Origin: PLanc-01 sp034678485
GTDB taxonomy: Bacteria; Planctomycetota; Phycisphaerae; Sedimentisphaerales; Anaerobacaceae
Reading direction: 5' to 3'
DNA length: 64,000 nt
NCBI GenBank assembly: GCA_034678485.1
Contig: JAXDBU010000065.1
Location: 1 to 64,000, forward strand
The notes beneath the pieces are model-generated. The model was not told where the DNA came from and ran no database searches. It saw only the letters and a program-made list of their open reading frames with translations. A program made the position numbers and the translations under genes. Within the stretch, counting starts at the first letter, position 1. Each line of letters opens with the position of its first letter. Below are positions 36,949 to 47,118 of the stretch, one piece after another.

Positions 36949-39444
36949 ATGGGAATGCTGTGGCAAGATGTTCGGTATGCCGGTCGTATGCTGAGCAAGT
37001 ACCCTGGGTTCACGGCGATTGCCTTGATCACCCTCGCGGTCGGGATCGGAGCCAACGCGGTCATGTTCAGCATCTCCGACATGCTGCTGCTGTTGCACCC
37101 CAAGAAGGTGAAGGCGCCCGAGCAGTTGGCGTTCTGCGGGATTCAGGACGCCCGGTTTCCGTGGTTCCGTTATTCCGAGTACGTGACCTTGCGCGACAGC
37201 GGTCTGGCCTTCAGCGACCTCATGGCCCAGGACGTGCTTCCGGGTCCCGCCACTCTGGCCCACGGCGGGTCGGCCTGGCAGGTGGAAAGGATGTTCGTTT
37301 CGGCGAACTACTTCTCCGTTCTGGGAACGCTGCCGGTCCGGGGACGGGGTTTCCTGCCCGAGGAAGACCAGCCGGGCAGTTCGCCGGGCGTGGTCCTGAG
37401 CCATCGCTGCTGGCGACGGCTGGGCGGCGATCCGAAGCTCGTGAACAACTTCGTGAGCGTCAACGGCGTTCTCTGCCAAGTCGTCGGCGTGGCCCCACAG
37501 GGTTTCACCGGCGTCACGCTCGTCGCCTGTGACCTGTGGTTGCCGCTGGGGAGCTACCGGATGGTGGACACGCTGCCGCGGCACTCGGCGCGACATGCGA
37601 GCCGCGTGTATCCGTGGCTGAACCTCGTCGGACGACTGAAGCCGGGCACGACCCTGCCAACCGCCCAGGCCCAGTTGCAGGCCCTGGGCCCGAGTCTGAG
37701 CCTGGAGGGCCGCGAGGACTGGAAACGCGGCGCCTCGTTCAGTCTCCGGCTGCCGGGCCGGTTTGAGATCGGGGGTGATTCCGCACAGGGACGCCTGACG
37801 TTTGCCGTATTCAGCCTGGTCCTGATAGCCGCCTCGGCGATCATTCTGCTGATCGCCTGCCTGAACCTGGCGAATATGCTGCTCGTGCAGGGGACCGCGC
37901 GTCAGCGTGAGATCGCCGTGCGATTGGCTCTCGGCGGAGGCCGCTGGCGGATCATCCGGCAGTTGCTCGTCGAATCGCTGCTGCTGGCGCTGCTGGGAGG
38001 GGCTCTCGGCGTTGGGCTGGCCCTGTGTGGCACGCGGATTCTCAGTGCCTGGATTGCTGCTGTCCCCGATGCGTTGTCAAGAAGTCTGTGCCCCAGCCTG
38101 AACCTTCGTGTCCTGGCGGCCACACTGGGCCTGTGCCTGGTCGCCACAGTGCTGTTCGGCCTGCGCCCCGCGCTGCGGCTGAGCCACCGTGACATTGCCG
38201 GCGAGATGAAGGGCGCCGCCGGCCGCGTGCTGACGTCCCTTCGCAGAAAGCGGGGCGGTCTTTCGGTGGCGGGCCAGAGCGCGCTGGCGGTGACCCTGGT
38301 GCTCAGCGCGGCCCTGCTGACACGAAGCGCCCTGGAAATCGCGAGGCCGGACCCGCGATTCCCCCTGGCCGACAAGCTGGTCGTCCAGATCGATCCGTTG
38401 TCCGCGGGGTACGACCGGGCCCGGACGATCCAGGCATACGATGCCTTGGCGGACCATCTGACGTCGTTGCCACAGGTGAAAGCCGTCGGGACGGCACCCC
38501 GGCTGATCTTCGGCGGCGGCTCGCATGTCCCGATCGGCGAATACGTGCCGGTGGGAGAAGACAACGGGTCGGGCAGACCGCTCGCCAAACAGGGCGCCCT
38601 GGCGTTCATCGGCCGGGATTACTTCACGGCCATGGAGATTCCCCTGTTGCGCGGGCGGCTCTTTGACCCGCTGGATAGCGTCCCGGACGCGGAAAAGGTG
38701 GCCATCGTCGACGAGAGCCTGGCGCGCAGGCTCCGTCCGGACGGCAACGCCCTCGATTGTTTCATCCAGTGGGGCTTGTTCACCAAGGCGGATTCCGACC
38801 CCTACCGGGTGGTCGGAATCGTCGCCAACGTGCCGGGCACAGCGGATCGGGAGGTCCGCAGCCAGATGTACATCCCCGTCGGACCGAACGACCTGTCCGC
38901 ATACCTGTATCTGCACGTTCGGGAGGGCCAGCCGGTGGAGGCTCTGGGGCGACAGATTGCCGCGGAGATCCACCGGTTCGATCCGCACATCCCGATTCTG
39001 TCGGTGGCAACGCTCGCCGCCAGACGCCACGATGAGTCTACCGTCTGGCTGGCGAGCGTTGGCGCCCGGCGGTCGATGGCGGCCGGGATGGCGGCGCTGT
39101 TTCTGGCGGCGCTGGGCATCTACGCGATCAAGGGCTACATGGTCGCCGCACGCACGCCGGAGATCGGACTGCGTCAAGCGCTTGGGGCAACCCGCGGGCG
39201 AATCATGGGCATGGTCTTGCGGGAGGGGCTGGTATTGACCGTGGTGGGATCGGCGGTCGGGCTGGCGCTCGGATTGGCGGTGGCCAAGATCGCGGCCAGC
39301 CTGCTCTACGGCATCAGCCCGCTCGATCCGATCAGCATCGTCGTGACTGTGGCTCTGCTCGGAGCCGCCTCGCTCCTGGCTGGCTATCTCCCGGCTCGTC
39401 GAGCGGCCCGGATTGACCCCATGACGGCATTGAGATGCGAGTAG
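36949..39444 (+). CDS. ABC permease P3 (MacB/FtsX, class B)
   Basis: Predicted 831 residues, ATG 36949 preceded by GGAGAGAA. It begins GMLWQDVRYAGRMLSKYPGF and has the class B loop APQGFTGVTLVACDLWLPLG. The central block is NLANMLLVQGTARQREIAVRLALGGGRWRIIRQLLVESLLLALLGG, close to P2. The C-terminal membrane domain has IGLRQALGATRGRIMGMVLREGL and ends LPARRAARIDPMTALRCE. The final ~60 bp plus the downstream gap are the second copy of the 197-bp repeat shared with P1, so its end has probably been overwritten by recombination with P1. Confidence 0.88.
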   Translation: MGMLWQDVRYAGRMLSKYPGFTAIALITLAVGIGANAVMFSISDMLLLLHPKKVKAPEQLAFCGIQDARFPWFRYSEYVTLRDSGLAFSDLMAQDVLPGPATLAHGGSAWQVERMFVSANYFSVLGTLPVRGRGFLPEEDQPGSSPGVVLSHRCWRRLGGDPKLVNNFVSVNGVLCQVVGVAPQGFTGVTLVACDLWLPLGSYRMVDTLPRHSARHASRVYPWLNLVGRLKPGTTLPTAQAQLQALGPSLSLEGREDWKRGASFSLRLPGRFEIGGDSAQGRLTFAVFSLVLIAASAIILLIACLNLANMLLVQGTARQREIAVRLALGGGRWRIIRQLLVESLLLALLGGALGVGLALCGTRILSAWIAAVPDALSRSLCPSLNLRVLAATLGLCLVATVLFGLRPALRLSHRDIAGEMKGAAGRVLTSLRRKRGGLSVAGQSALAVTLVLSAALLTRSALEIARPDPRFPLADKLVVQIDPLSAGYDRARTIQAYDALADHLTSLPQVKAVGTAPRLIFGGGSHVPIGEYVPVGEDNGSGRPLAKQGALAFIGRDYFTAMEIPLLRGRLFDPLDSVPDAEKVAIVDESLARRLRPDGNALDCFIQWGLFTKADSDPYRVVGIVANVPGTADREVRSQMYIPVGPNDLSAYLYLHVREGQPVEALGRQIAAEIHRFDPHIPILSVATLAARRHDESTVWLASVGARRSMAAGMAALFLAALGIYAIKGYMVAARTPEIGLRQALGATRGRIMGMVLREGLVLTVVGSAVGLALGLAVAKIAASLLYGISPLDPISIVVTVALLGAASLLAGYLPARRAARIDPMTALRCE

Positions 39445-39581
39445 AGGAGAGCTCACAGTGGACAGCTCGCAGTGGCCAGCACGAGGTGATGACTGGCGAA
39501 TGGGCACCTGGGAACTGACGACGGTCAACTGGGAACTGGAGTTGTGCTATGACGAGTCTGTGGCAAGACGTTCGATACGGG
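39385..39581 (+). repeat. long direct repeat, copy 2 (P3 end / gap / P4 start)
   Basis: Second copy of the tract at 34250-34446. It includes the same 104-bp gap with the words CAGTGGACAGCTCGCAGTGG and ACCTGGGAACTGACGACGG. The few differences include GCG/GCA in the alanine codon before TTGAGATGCGAG, GAG/GAA at the start of GTGGGCACC, and bases within the first codons of P4. Confidence 0.85.
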
Positions 39582-42047
39582 ATGCGGATGCTGGGCAAAT
39601 CGCCGGGATTCACGGTGATCGCGCTGGTCACACTGGCCATCGGCATCGGCGCCAATACCATCATGTTCAATGTGGTCGATACGCTTCTGTTTCGGCCGCT
39701 GCAGGTCAAAGATCCGGACCGACTGGTGTACTGTGGTGCGCGCTTCAGCAACGATAGGAGCGGTGCTTTCGGCTATGAGATGTACACCAGCATGCGAGAC
39801 GACAATGCGGCGTTCAGCGACCTGATTGCCTTCCACCCATTTTGCAGAGGCGGAACCTGGGTTCGGGGAAGTGATACCGGGCCGGTGAATATTATGTACG
39901 CCTCGGCGAACTACTTCTCCGCGTTGGGGGTGGACCCGATCCATGGACGGACCTTCCTGCCTGAAGAGGAGCGGCATGGCGCGGAACTGGTTGGAGTGCT
40001 GAGCTACCGGATGTGGAAAGAACTGGGCGGTAGCCCCGAAATTGTGGGTCAAATCGTGCATGCCAACACCATGCCTTGTCGGATCATAGGCGTGGCGCCC
40101 AAGGGATTCACGGGCACCACGGTCACCGGGCCGGACATCTGGATGCCCTTGGGGGCGTATGGGTCACTTGAGGAACGCCACAGGCAACAACGTCACTATC
40201 CCTACCTGCATCTGATCGGTCGGCTGAAGCCCGATCTGGATATGATCGCGGCCGAAGCACGCCTCCAGGTGCTGACTCCCCGTCTCAAGGAAATGAATCG
40301 CTTCTGGAAGGACGATCCCCAATTGCAGCTATATCTCGCCCGTTTGGGGAGAATCGAAGTGGAGGCGACGAATACCCTTAACGACCTGAAGAACAGAGCC
40401 ATGCTCGGTATGGTCATGATGGGTGTCTCCTTCGTGATTCTGCTGATTGCCTGTCTAAACCTCGCGAACATGCTCAACGTGCAGGGGGCGGAGAGACAGC
40501 GGGAGATCGCCATCCGCCTGGCCATAGGAGGCGGACGTTTACGCATTGTACGGCAGTTGTCGATCGAATCGCTTCTTCTGGCGTTGCTGGGAGGAGCCGT
40601 GGCGATCATTCCCACCTGGGCGGGCATCCGCCTATTCAATGCCTGGGTCGCCGTGATCGACAGAACCGTTCACATTCCCCTGTTTCTTGACGTGCGTGTG
40701 TTTGGGGCGACCCTGGGTTTCTGTCTGATCGCGACACTTCTGTTCGGTCTCCAGCCGGCCTTGAACCTGTCCAAACGAGATGTCATTGGCGATTTGAAGG
40801 ATGCCGGGGCAGGCGTGATTCGAACCCCAAGACAGAGACGTCGCCTCATTCCACGTGGGCTACCGGTCATTGGTCAGATTGCCTTGTCCGTTGCGTTCGT
40901 CATGGTGGCGGTGTTGTTTGTACGAACAGCCTTGAGAGTGGCCTATACTTGTCCCGGTTTTGATCTGCACGACAAGATCGTGGTCAGGATCGATGCGTTG
41001 GATGGTGGCTACACCCCCGCCCAGGCAACGAATGCCTGCGAGATGCTGGCGGAACGTCTGAAGGCCACGCCCGGGATTCAGGCGGTGGGGTGGTCCCGGG
41101 GATTCCCCGTGGGGCACTCCGATCCGGGACTCTCTGATAAGATCGTGGAATACAGGCCCGGGGTTGAAGACGACGATGCCCGGAGCCTGGTCCGCAGAGG
41201 CCCCATGGTGTTTGGGGTGCGTGGTGACTACTTCGAGGCCATGGAAGTGTCGCTATTGCAGGGCCGACCTTTCCAGGCCCTCGACAGTACGGCCGAGGCC
41301 GAGCGAGTGGTGATCCTTGACGAAAGACTCGCGCACAGGCTCCGCGCAGACGGGCATGTCCTGGGTTGTCTGATTCAGCATGGCTGGGGCTCGGAACTTC
41401 AGGTATGTCGCGTGGTCGGTGTGGTCCCGTCCCTGCGCGATGCATCCGGCGCGAACTCGGAGTGGGCACACATCTACGAGCCGATTCCCGCGGACCAGGT
41501 CCCCGTCTACCTGCACATCCAAACATCTTCGGGAATGGAATCCAATCTTCTGCGAAAGCTCGGTCCTGTGATTCGGCAGATCGATCCGAGGCTCAACGTG
41601 GTGTCGTTGATGAGTCTGGCCGATTGCCATCGCCGGAGCCCCGTCGTCCAGGGGGCGAGAATGAGTGCCGATGCGACCGTGGTGTTTGGGATGCTGGCCA
41701 TGTTCCTGGCGGGACTGGGCCTCTATGCGATCATGGGCCACATGGTGGCGACACGCACACGGGAGATCGGCCTGCGCATGGCCCTGGGGGCCTCCCGGCG
41801 GAGTGTCCTGGTCCTGGTCTTTCGCCAGAACGGCGTATCAACCCTCGCAGGATTAGTCTGCGGGATCTTGCTGGCCGTCGGCCTGACATCCTTGATCCGC
41901 GAGGAACTCCAGGGCATCAGTCCCATGGATCCGGGAAGCATTGCCGCAACGGTGATCGTGCTGGCTATGGCATCTCTTCTGGCGGGCTACATCCCCGCCC
42001 GGCGGGCGGCGAAGGTCGATCCGATGGTGGCGTTGCGGTGCGAATAG
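39549..42047 (+). CDS. ABC permease P4 (MacB/FtsX, class B)
   Basis: Predicted 832 residues, ATG 39549 with GGAG 8-9 bp upstream. Its N-terminus TSLWQDVRYGMRMLGKSPGF and TM1 IGIGANTIMFNVVDTLLFRPLQVKDPDRLVYCG resemble P6 and P10. It has the class B loop APKGFTGTTVTGPDIWMPLG. The two large periplasmic domains are each followed by FtsX helices (NLANMLNVQGAERQREIAIRLAIGGGRLRIVRQL; MATRTREIGLRMALGASRRSVLVLVFRQNG). It ends YIPARRAAKVDPMVALRCE. Codon use looks slightly less GC-biased than in P3. P5 begins 13 bp downstream. Confidence 0.88.
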   Translation: MTSLWQDVRYGMRMLGKSPGFTVIALVTLAIGIGANTIMFNVVDTLLFRPLQVKDPDRLVYCGARFSNDRSGAFGYEMYTSMRDDNAAFSDLIAFHPFCRGGTWVRGSDTGPVNIMYASANYFSALGVDPIHGRTFLPEEERHGAELVGVLSYRMWKELGGSPEIVGQIVHANTMPCRIIGVAPKGFTGTTVTGPDIWMPLGAYGSLEERHRQQRHYPYLHLIGRLKPDLDMIAAEARLQVLTPRLKEMNRFWKDDPQLQLYLARLGRIEVEATNTLNDLKNRAMLGMVMMGVSFVILLIACLNLANMLNVQGAERQREIAIRLAIGGGRLRIVRQLSIESLLLALLGGAVAIIPTWAGIRLFNAWVAVIDRTVHIPLFLDVRVFGATLGFCLIATLLFGLQPALNLSKRDVIGDLKDAGAGVIRTPRQRRRLIPRGLPVIGQIALSVAFVMVAVLFVRTALRVAYTCPGFDLHDKIVVRIDALDGGYTPAQATNACEMLAERLKATPGIQAVGWSRGFPVGHSDPGLSDKIVEYRPGVEDDDARSLVRRGPMVFGVRGDYFEAMEVSLLQGRPFQALDSTAEAERVVILDERLAHRLRADGHVLGCLIQHGWGSELQVCRVVGVVPSLRDASGANSEWAHIYEPIPADQVPVYLHIQTSSGMESNLLRKLGPVIRQIDPRLNVVSLMSLADCHRRSPVVQGARMSADATVVFGMLAMFLAGLGLYAIMGHMVATRTREIGLRMALGASRRSVLVLVFRQNGVSTLAGLVCGILLAVGLTSLIREELQGISPMDPGSIAATVIVLAMASLLAGYIPARRAAKVDPMVALRCE

Positions 42048-42060
42048 AAGAGGTTCTGCA

Positions 42061-44466
42061 ATGACGATCTTGTGGCAAGACGTTCGGTTCGGTCTGCGGA
42101 TGCTGGCGCGAGCTCCGGGCTTCACGGTTGTCGTGCTGCTGATCCTGGCGCTGGGCATCGGCGTCAATACCGCGATCTTCAGCGTCGTCAATGCGGTGAT
42201 GCTCCGTCCGCTGCCTTATCGGAATGCTCATCGTCTGGTGTGCGTCTACGAGCATTCCCAGTGGGGCGACTTCCCACCCCCACACGCGGGATTGCTTCTC
42301 TGTCGCGAGCAGAGGCAGGTCTTCGAGCGGGTCGCGGCGGTCCGCAGGGAGCATCTCTACGTCACCGGGATTGACAGAGCCCGTCAGATCCGGGCGGCGA
42401 CTGTCTCGCCCGATCTGTTTCCCTTGCTGGATCTTCAACCGATCCTGGGCAGGAGCTTCCTGGCCGAGGAGGAGCAGCCGGGCAAGGATCGCGTCGTCGT
42501 TCTCAGTCACAGCTTCTGGCAGGACGACCTGGGCGGGGCGCCGGACGTGATCGGCAAGACCGTGACTCTCGATGATACAAGCTGCACCATCGTGGGTGTG
42601 TTGCCGCCGGGGGTGGATCCTCCCCTCAGCAAGCCTGCGGCACTCTGGAAGCCTCTGGCTCTCAAAACGCCCGATCCGGGTTTGCCGTTGGGTGAGCCCG
42701 TATTCACGTGGGCCCGTCTCAAGAAGGGCGTCACGCTCGAACAGTCGCGTGCGGCGATGGCCGTGGTTTCGGAGCGTCTCAAGCAGGTGGATTCTGAGCC
42801 CGACGCGGAACACATGCTCACTGTCCTGCGTCCTTTGGACAGATTCCTGGTGGGCAAACGCAAGCTGTTGTTGCTGCTATTGGGGGCGGCAGGATTCGTC
42901 CTCCTGATCGCGTGCAGCAATGTGGCCAATCTGTTCCTGGCCCGTGCCGCCGTCAGGCAACGCGAGATGGCCATGCGTGCGGCTCTGGGAGCATCGAGAG
43001 GTCGCATCATCCGACAGACGCTCACCGAGAGCCTCCTGTTGAGCGTGACCGGCGGTGCGCTCGGTCTTTTGCTGACGTTCTGGACTGTCCAGGGACTGGT
43101 CCGCCTGTGTCCCACGGACATTCCACGCGTGGACGAGACACGAGTGGATGTGCCTGTCCTGGCCTTCACGCTCGGGGTGTCCCTCCTCACCGGACTGCTG
43201 TTCGGCACCGTACCGGCCTGGAGGGCTTCCGGCGTCCGCATGACTCGCATGCTCCAGGAAGGAACGACACGGTCCACGGCCGGCGGCACGGGACGGCGCC
43301 TTCAGGGTGGCCTCGTGATCGCCCAAATGGGGCTCTCTCTGATCCTGCTTATCGGTGCAGCGCTGCTGATCCGCAGCATGGTCGCCCTGCACACGCTGGA
43401 TCTGGGTTTCCGGCCCGAGAACGTGCTGGCCGTGACCCTCGACCTGCCCGAGATGAAGTACCCGGAGCCTCGTCACTGTCGGGCTTTCTTCGAATCACTG
43501 TTGCCGCGGGTCCGGGCCCTTCCCCAGGTTCGCTCGGCTGGATTGAGCCTGAGCGAACTGGGTCTGGGATACGCAGGGTACGCCGGAGTCGGCGTCCGCA
43601 TCCCCGGCCGTGCCTACGCCGAGGACCACTGGGACCCTACCCTACTGTCCCACGTGAGTGCCGGCTTCCTGGAGACCCTGGGCGTGCCGCTGCTGCGCGG
43701 ACGCACCTTCACGGAGACCGATGTCCACGGTGAGGGGACGGGCATCATTATCGATGAGCACCTGGCGCACAAGCTGTTCGGCGACGCCGATCCGGTCGGC
43801 CGGCAGGTTGATTTCCCGGACAGCCGTCACGTCGTAGTGGGCGTGGTCGGCACGGTCAAGGACTTCCAGCACTTGCAGCCGGACTGGGGTACGCTCTATA
43901 CCCCGATACCACAGAGCAGTTGGATCGAGGGGGCGGTCCTCATCGTGAGGACCGAGGGCGACCCGATGCGCCTGGCCGACGCCATTCGCACCCAGGCGAC
44001 CGAATTGGAGAAGGATGAAGTGATTCGCAGGATCGAGCCGGTCAAGGCCATGCTGTCCGGCACGCTGGCGCCCCGTCGGTTCGCTATGACCCTGCTGAGT
44101 CTCTTTGCCGGCATCGCTCTGACCCTGGCGATGGTCGGGATCTACGGTCTGTTGCATTACAGCGCGACCCAGCAGACGCGCGAGATCGCGATTCGCATGG
44201 CGATGGGCGCCGAGAGGGCGAACGTTCGACGGATGGTGTTGATGCGGGGCCTGCGGCTCACGCTCATCGGTGTGGCTCTCGGTGTGGTCGGGGCCATGGC
44301 TGTGACGCGCGTGCTGTCGAGTCTCCTGTATGACGTTAGTCCCACGGACCCGCTGACCCTGGCGTCTGTCTCGCTCGTCCTGTCGGTGATTGCCCTGTTG
44401 GCCAGCTATCTGCCCGCCCGCTGGGCGGCAAGGATCGATCCCATGGTGGCGCTGAGACAGGAGTAG
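42061..44466 (+). CDS. ABC permease P5 (MacB/FtsX, class A)
   Basis: Predicted 801 residues, ATG 42061 after GAAGAGG. The N-terminus is TILWQDVRFGLRMLARAPGF with class A TM1 (LGIGVNTAIFSVVNAVMLRPLPY). The central FtsX block LLLLLGAAGFVLLIACSNVANLFLARAAVRQREMAMRAALGASRGRIIRQTL is close to P7 and P11. The last membrane domain is nearly identical at DNA level to that of P7 (see findings). It ends YLPARWAARIDPMVALRQE; the usual ARRAA has become ARWAA and the usual RCE ending is RQE. Confidence 0.88.
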   Translation: MTILWQDVRFGLRMLARAPGFTVVVLLILALGIGVNTAIFSVVNAVMLRPLPYRNAHRLVCVYEHSQWGDFPPPHAGLLLCREQRQVFERVAAVRREHLYVTGIDRARQIRAATVSPDLFPLLDLQPILGRSFLAEEEQPGKDRVVVLSHSFWQDDLGGAPDVIGKTVTLDDTSCTIVGVLPPGVDPPLSKPAALWKPLALKTPDPGLPLGEPVFTWARLKKGVTLEQSRAAMAVVSERLKQVDSEPDAEHMLTVLRPLDRFLVGKRKLLLLLLGAAGFVLLIACSNVANLFLARAAVRQREMAMRAALGASRGRIIRQTLTESLLLSVTGGALGLLLTFWTVQGLVRLCPTDIPRVDETRVDVPVLAFTLGVSLLTGLLFGTVPAWRASGVRMTRMLQEGTTRSTAGGTGRRLQGGLVIAQMGLSLILLIGAALLIRSMVALHTLDLGFRPENVLAVTLDLPEMKYPEPRHCRAFFESLLPRVRALPQVRSAGLSLSELGLGYAGYAGVGVRIPGRAYAEDHWDPTLLSHVSAGFLETLGVPLLRGRTFTETDVHGEGTGIIIDEHLAHKLFGDADPVGRQVDFPDSRHVVVGVVGTVKDFQHLQPDWGTLYTPIPQSSWIEGAVLIVRTEGDPMRLADAIRTQATELEKDEVIRRIEPVKAMLSGTLAPRRFAMTLLSLFAGIALTLAMVGIYGLLHYSATQQTREIAIRMAMGAERANVRRMVLMRGLRLTLIGVALGVVGAMAVTRVLSSLLYDVSPTDPLTLASVSLVLSVIALLASYLPARWAARIDPMVALRQE
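44245..44409 (+). repeat. gene-conversion tract shared with P7 (copy in P5)
   Basis: About 165 bp encoding the last transmembrane region of P5 matches 51623-51787 in P7 with only about two or three mismatches (CGGGGCCTGCGGCTCACGCT at its start), far above the similarity of the flanking parts of these genes. Confidence 0.8.
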
Positions 44467-44475
44467 GAGAGGACC

Positions 44476-46992
44476 ATGAAGACGTTGTGGCAGGACGTTC
44501 GATACGGGACGCGGATGCTCGGCAAGTCGCCGGGGTTCACAGCGATTGCGTTGATCACCCTGGCTGTCGGCATCGGGGCCAATACGATCATGTTCAGCGT
44601 GGTCGATGCGATGATGTTTCGGCCCATGCACGTGAAAGAGCCGGACCGGCTCGTCTACTGCGGGATTCGCGATTCCGGTTTTATCACCTATACGATGTAC
44701 GCCGAGATGCGTCGGGACAATCCGGCGTTCAGCGATCTGGCCGCCCACAACGAGGGCTCCGGCCGGAGCACTTGGGTCTGGGGCGATGCGGTAAAGCAGA
44801 TGGATCTGATGTACGTCTCGAGCAACTACTTCTCGGTGTTGGGGGTCGCCCCCGCGTACGGGCGGACCTTCCTGCCCGAGGAGGAGTTGTATGGGGCGGA
44901 ACCCGTGGTCGTCTTGAGCTACGAGACCTGGCGGAAGGAGGGGGGCGATCCTGGGATCGTCGGCCAGTACGTGCAGATCAACGCCAGGCTCTGTCGGATC
45001 GTCGGCGTGGCGCCGAAGGGATTCACCGGTACCGCCGCCAAGGGCCCGGATCTCTGGCTGCCCTTGGGGGCTTATGGTCCTGTCGCTCACTACAACGAGG
45101 ACAGGCCGACCGGGAGAAGAGCGGCCATCTGGGATTATCCTTCGGTCAAAGTCTTGGGACGGCTCAAGCCCGATCTGGACATGCCCGCGGCGGAGGCACG
45201 ACTCCAGACTCTGATTCCGCGATTGAAGGACATCGAGTCGCGAGGTTGGAAGGACGAGTCCAGACTCTATGTCGGCCGGCCGGCGAGGCTATTTGCAGGA
45301 GACGACGAGGACGAAAGGAAGTTCCTGCCCATCATGAGCATGGTGTTGATGGGGATCTCGGGGGTCGTGTTGCTCATCGCCTGCCTGAACCTGGCGAGCA
45401 TGATCACCGTTCAAGGGGCGGCTCGCCAGCGGGAAATCGCGATCCGAATGGCCATCGGCGGAGGACGCCTGCGGATCATCCGGCAGTTGTTCATCGAATC
45501 GCTCCTGCTGGCTGTGTGCGGGGGAGTCCTGGCGTTGATTCCCGCCTTCTGGGGCATTCGGATTCTCAACGCCTGGCTCGCAAAAGGGACCTTGCCCATT
45601 CACATGACGACCTCGCTGGACATGCGCGCCGTGGCGGCGACGCTGGCGTTCTGTCTGGTCGCGACGGTGTTCTTCGGTCTCAAGCCGGCGGTGTCCCTCT
45701 CGGCACGCGATGTCGTCAGTGACTTGAAGGAGTCCGGCGGTGCGGCCATCCGATCGGCTCGCAGAAGAAGGCGGCTCATCCCTCGCGGCCTGTCGGGGGC
45801 GTGTCAGATCGCGCTGTCGGTCGTACTGGTGATGATGGCGACCCTGTTCACCCGCACCGCAGTGAGAGCCACGCGGGCTAACCTGGGTTTCGACCTGGCC
45901 GGCAAGGTCGTGGTGCAGATCGACCCTCTCGCGGGCGGGTATACGAAGGCCGAGGCGGCGACTGCCTGCGGGATGCTGGCGGAGCGTCTGAGGGGGATTC
46001 CCGGCATCCAAGCTGTTGGCTTGTCCGCGGCGTTTCCCGTCGGCGACACCGACTTCGACCTTTCGCAGCGGTTCATCGCGTATGAACCGGGAGCCGAGGA
46101 AGACCCTTCCAAGAACCTGGTGGAGAAGGGAGTGTTCTTGTACGAGGTGGGCGACGGCTACTTCGAGGCGATGGGAATCCCGTTCCTGCAGGGGCGGCCA
46201 TTCAATCGCCTCGACTTCGCCCCCGACGCTGAGAAGGTCGTGATTATCGACGAACAGTTGGCCCGCAAGCTCCGCCCGGACGGCAATGCCATAGATTGTC
46301 TGGTCCAACACGGTTGGGGTTCGAATGCGGACCTGGATCTGTGTCGGGTCGTGGGGATCGTACCGGATCAACGGGATTTTGCCGGTCAAGTAATGAACTG
46401 GCGCCACATCTATCAGCCATTCCCTGACTATCGACTGCCCGCTTTCATTCATCTCCGCACCTCCGACCCGTCCACCCAGGCTGAGGCGGCGATGATCCGC
46501 AACGTCAGCGTACAGATTCGAAAGATCGACCCGCGTCTGCCGGTTGTGTCAGTGGTGAGCCTGACGGACCAGCATCGCGACGGGTCCGGTGTGCGGCAAG
46601 CACGAATGACGGCTAAGCTGGCGACGATGTTCGGGACCATGGCCCTGTTCCTTGCGGGGCTCGGCCTCTACGCGGTCAAAGGACACATGGTCACGTCGCA
46701 GACCCCCGAGATCGGGATTCGCATGGCTCTCGGCGCCACCCGGCGGAACGTCCTTGCCATGGTGTTCCGTCAAGGCGCAGCATCAATGTGCGCGGGATTA
46801 TCGATCGGGATTCTGCTGGCGGTTGTCTTGGCGAGATTGATTCGCGCCGGGTTCTACGGCGTCAGCCCGATGGATCCGGCGAGTATCATCGCCACGGTCG
46901 CTCTGCTTGCGTTGGTCTCCCTGCTGGCCGGTTACGTCCCCGCCCGGCGGGCGGCGAGGATCGATCCGATGGCGGCGCTGAGATGTGAGTAG
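44476..46992 (+). CDS. ABC permease P6 (MacB/FtsX, class B)
   Basis: Predicted 838 residues, ATG 44476 with GGAGAGG 5 bp upstream and 9 bp after P5. It starts KTLWQDVRYGTRMLGKSPGF, TM1 IGANTIMFSVVDAMMFRPMHVKEPDRLVYCGIRD. It has the class B loop APKGFTGTAAKGPDLWLPLG. The central block is NLASMITVQGAARQREIAIRMAIGGGRLRIIRQLFIESLL, then the basic linker RRRRRLIPRGLSGACQIALSVVLVMMATLFTRTAV shared in type with P4 and P10. It ends YVPARRAARIDPMAALRCE. It is the last permease before the adaptor gene. Confidence 0.88.
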   Translation: MKTLWQDVRYGTRMLGKSPGFTAIALITLAVGIGANTIMFSVVDAMMFRPMHVKEPDRLVYCGIRDSGFITYTMYAEMRRDNPAFSDLAAHNEGSGRSTWVWGDAVKQMDLMYVSSNYFSVLGVAPAYGRTFLPEEELYGAEPVVVLSYETWRKEGGDPGIVGQYVQINARLCRIVGVAPKGFTGTAAKGPDLWLPLGAYGPVAHYNEDRPTGRRAAIWDYPSVKVLGRLKPDLDMPAAEARLQTLIPRLKDIESRGWKDESRLYVGRPARLFAGDDEDERKFLPIMSMVLMGISGVVLLIACLNLASMITVQGAARQREIAIRMAIGGGRLRIIRQLFIESLLLAVCGGVLALIPAFWGIRILNAWLAKGTLPIHMTTSLDMRAVAATLAFCLVATVFFGLKPAVSLSARDVVSDLKESGGAAIRSARRRRRLIPRGLSGACQIALSVVLVMMATLFTRTAVRATRANLGFDLAGKVVVQIDPLAGGYTKAEAATACGMLAERLRGIPGIQAVGLSAAFPVGDTDFDLSQRFIAYEPGAEEDPSKNLVEKGVFLYEVGDGYFEAMGIPFLQGRPFNRLDFAPDAEKVVIIDEQLARKLRPDGNAIDCLVQHGWGSNADLDLCRVVGIVPDQRDFAGQVMNWRHIYQPFPDYRLPAFIHLRTSDPSTQAEAAMIRNVSVQIRKIDPRLPVVSVVSLTDQHRDGSGVRQARMTAKLATMFGTMALFLAGLGLYAVKGHMVTSQTPEIGIRMALGATRRNVLAMVFRQGAASMCAGLSIGILLAVVLARLIRAGFYGVSPMDPASIIATVALLALVSLLAGYVPARRAARIDPMAALRCE

Positions 46993-47004
46993 AAGAAAGT
47001 TTAC

Positions 47005-47104
47005 GGTTGACACGTGTCAGTTGGCAGCGAAAGAGCACGAATGTGGACGGGCAACTGGGAACTGACGATTGTCACCTGACAACTGAGAACTGACGATTGT
47101 GAAC
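47005..47104 (+). repeat. GGGAACTGAC-type intergenic element before the adaptor gene
   Basis: The gap carries CAACTGGGAACTGACGATTG and CAACTGAGAACTGACGATTG in tandem, plus GTGTCAGTTGGCAGCGAAAG. Same word family as the gaps before P2, P4, P7 and P8. Confidence 0.7.
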
Positions 47105-47118
47105 CTGTGGGATTCGAA

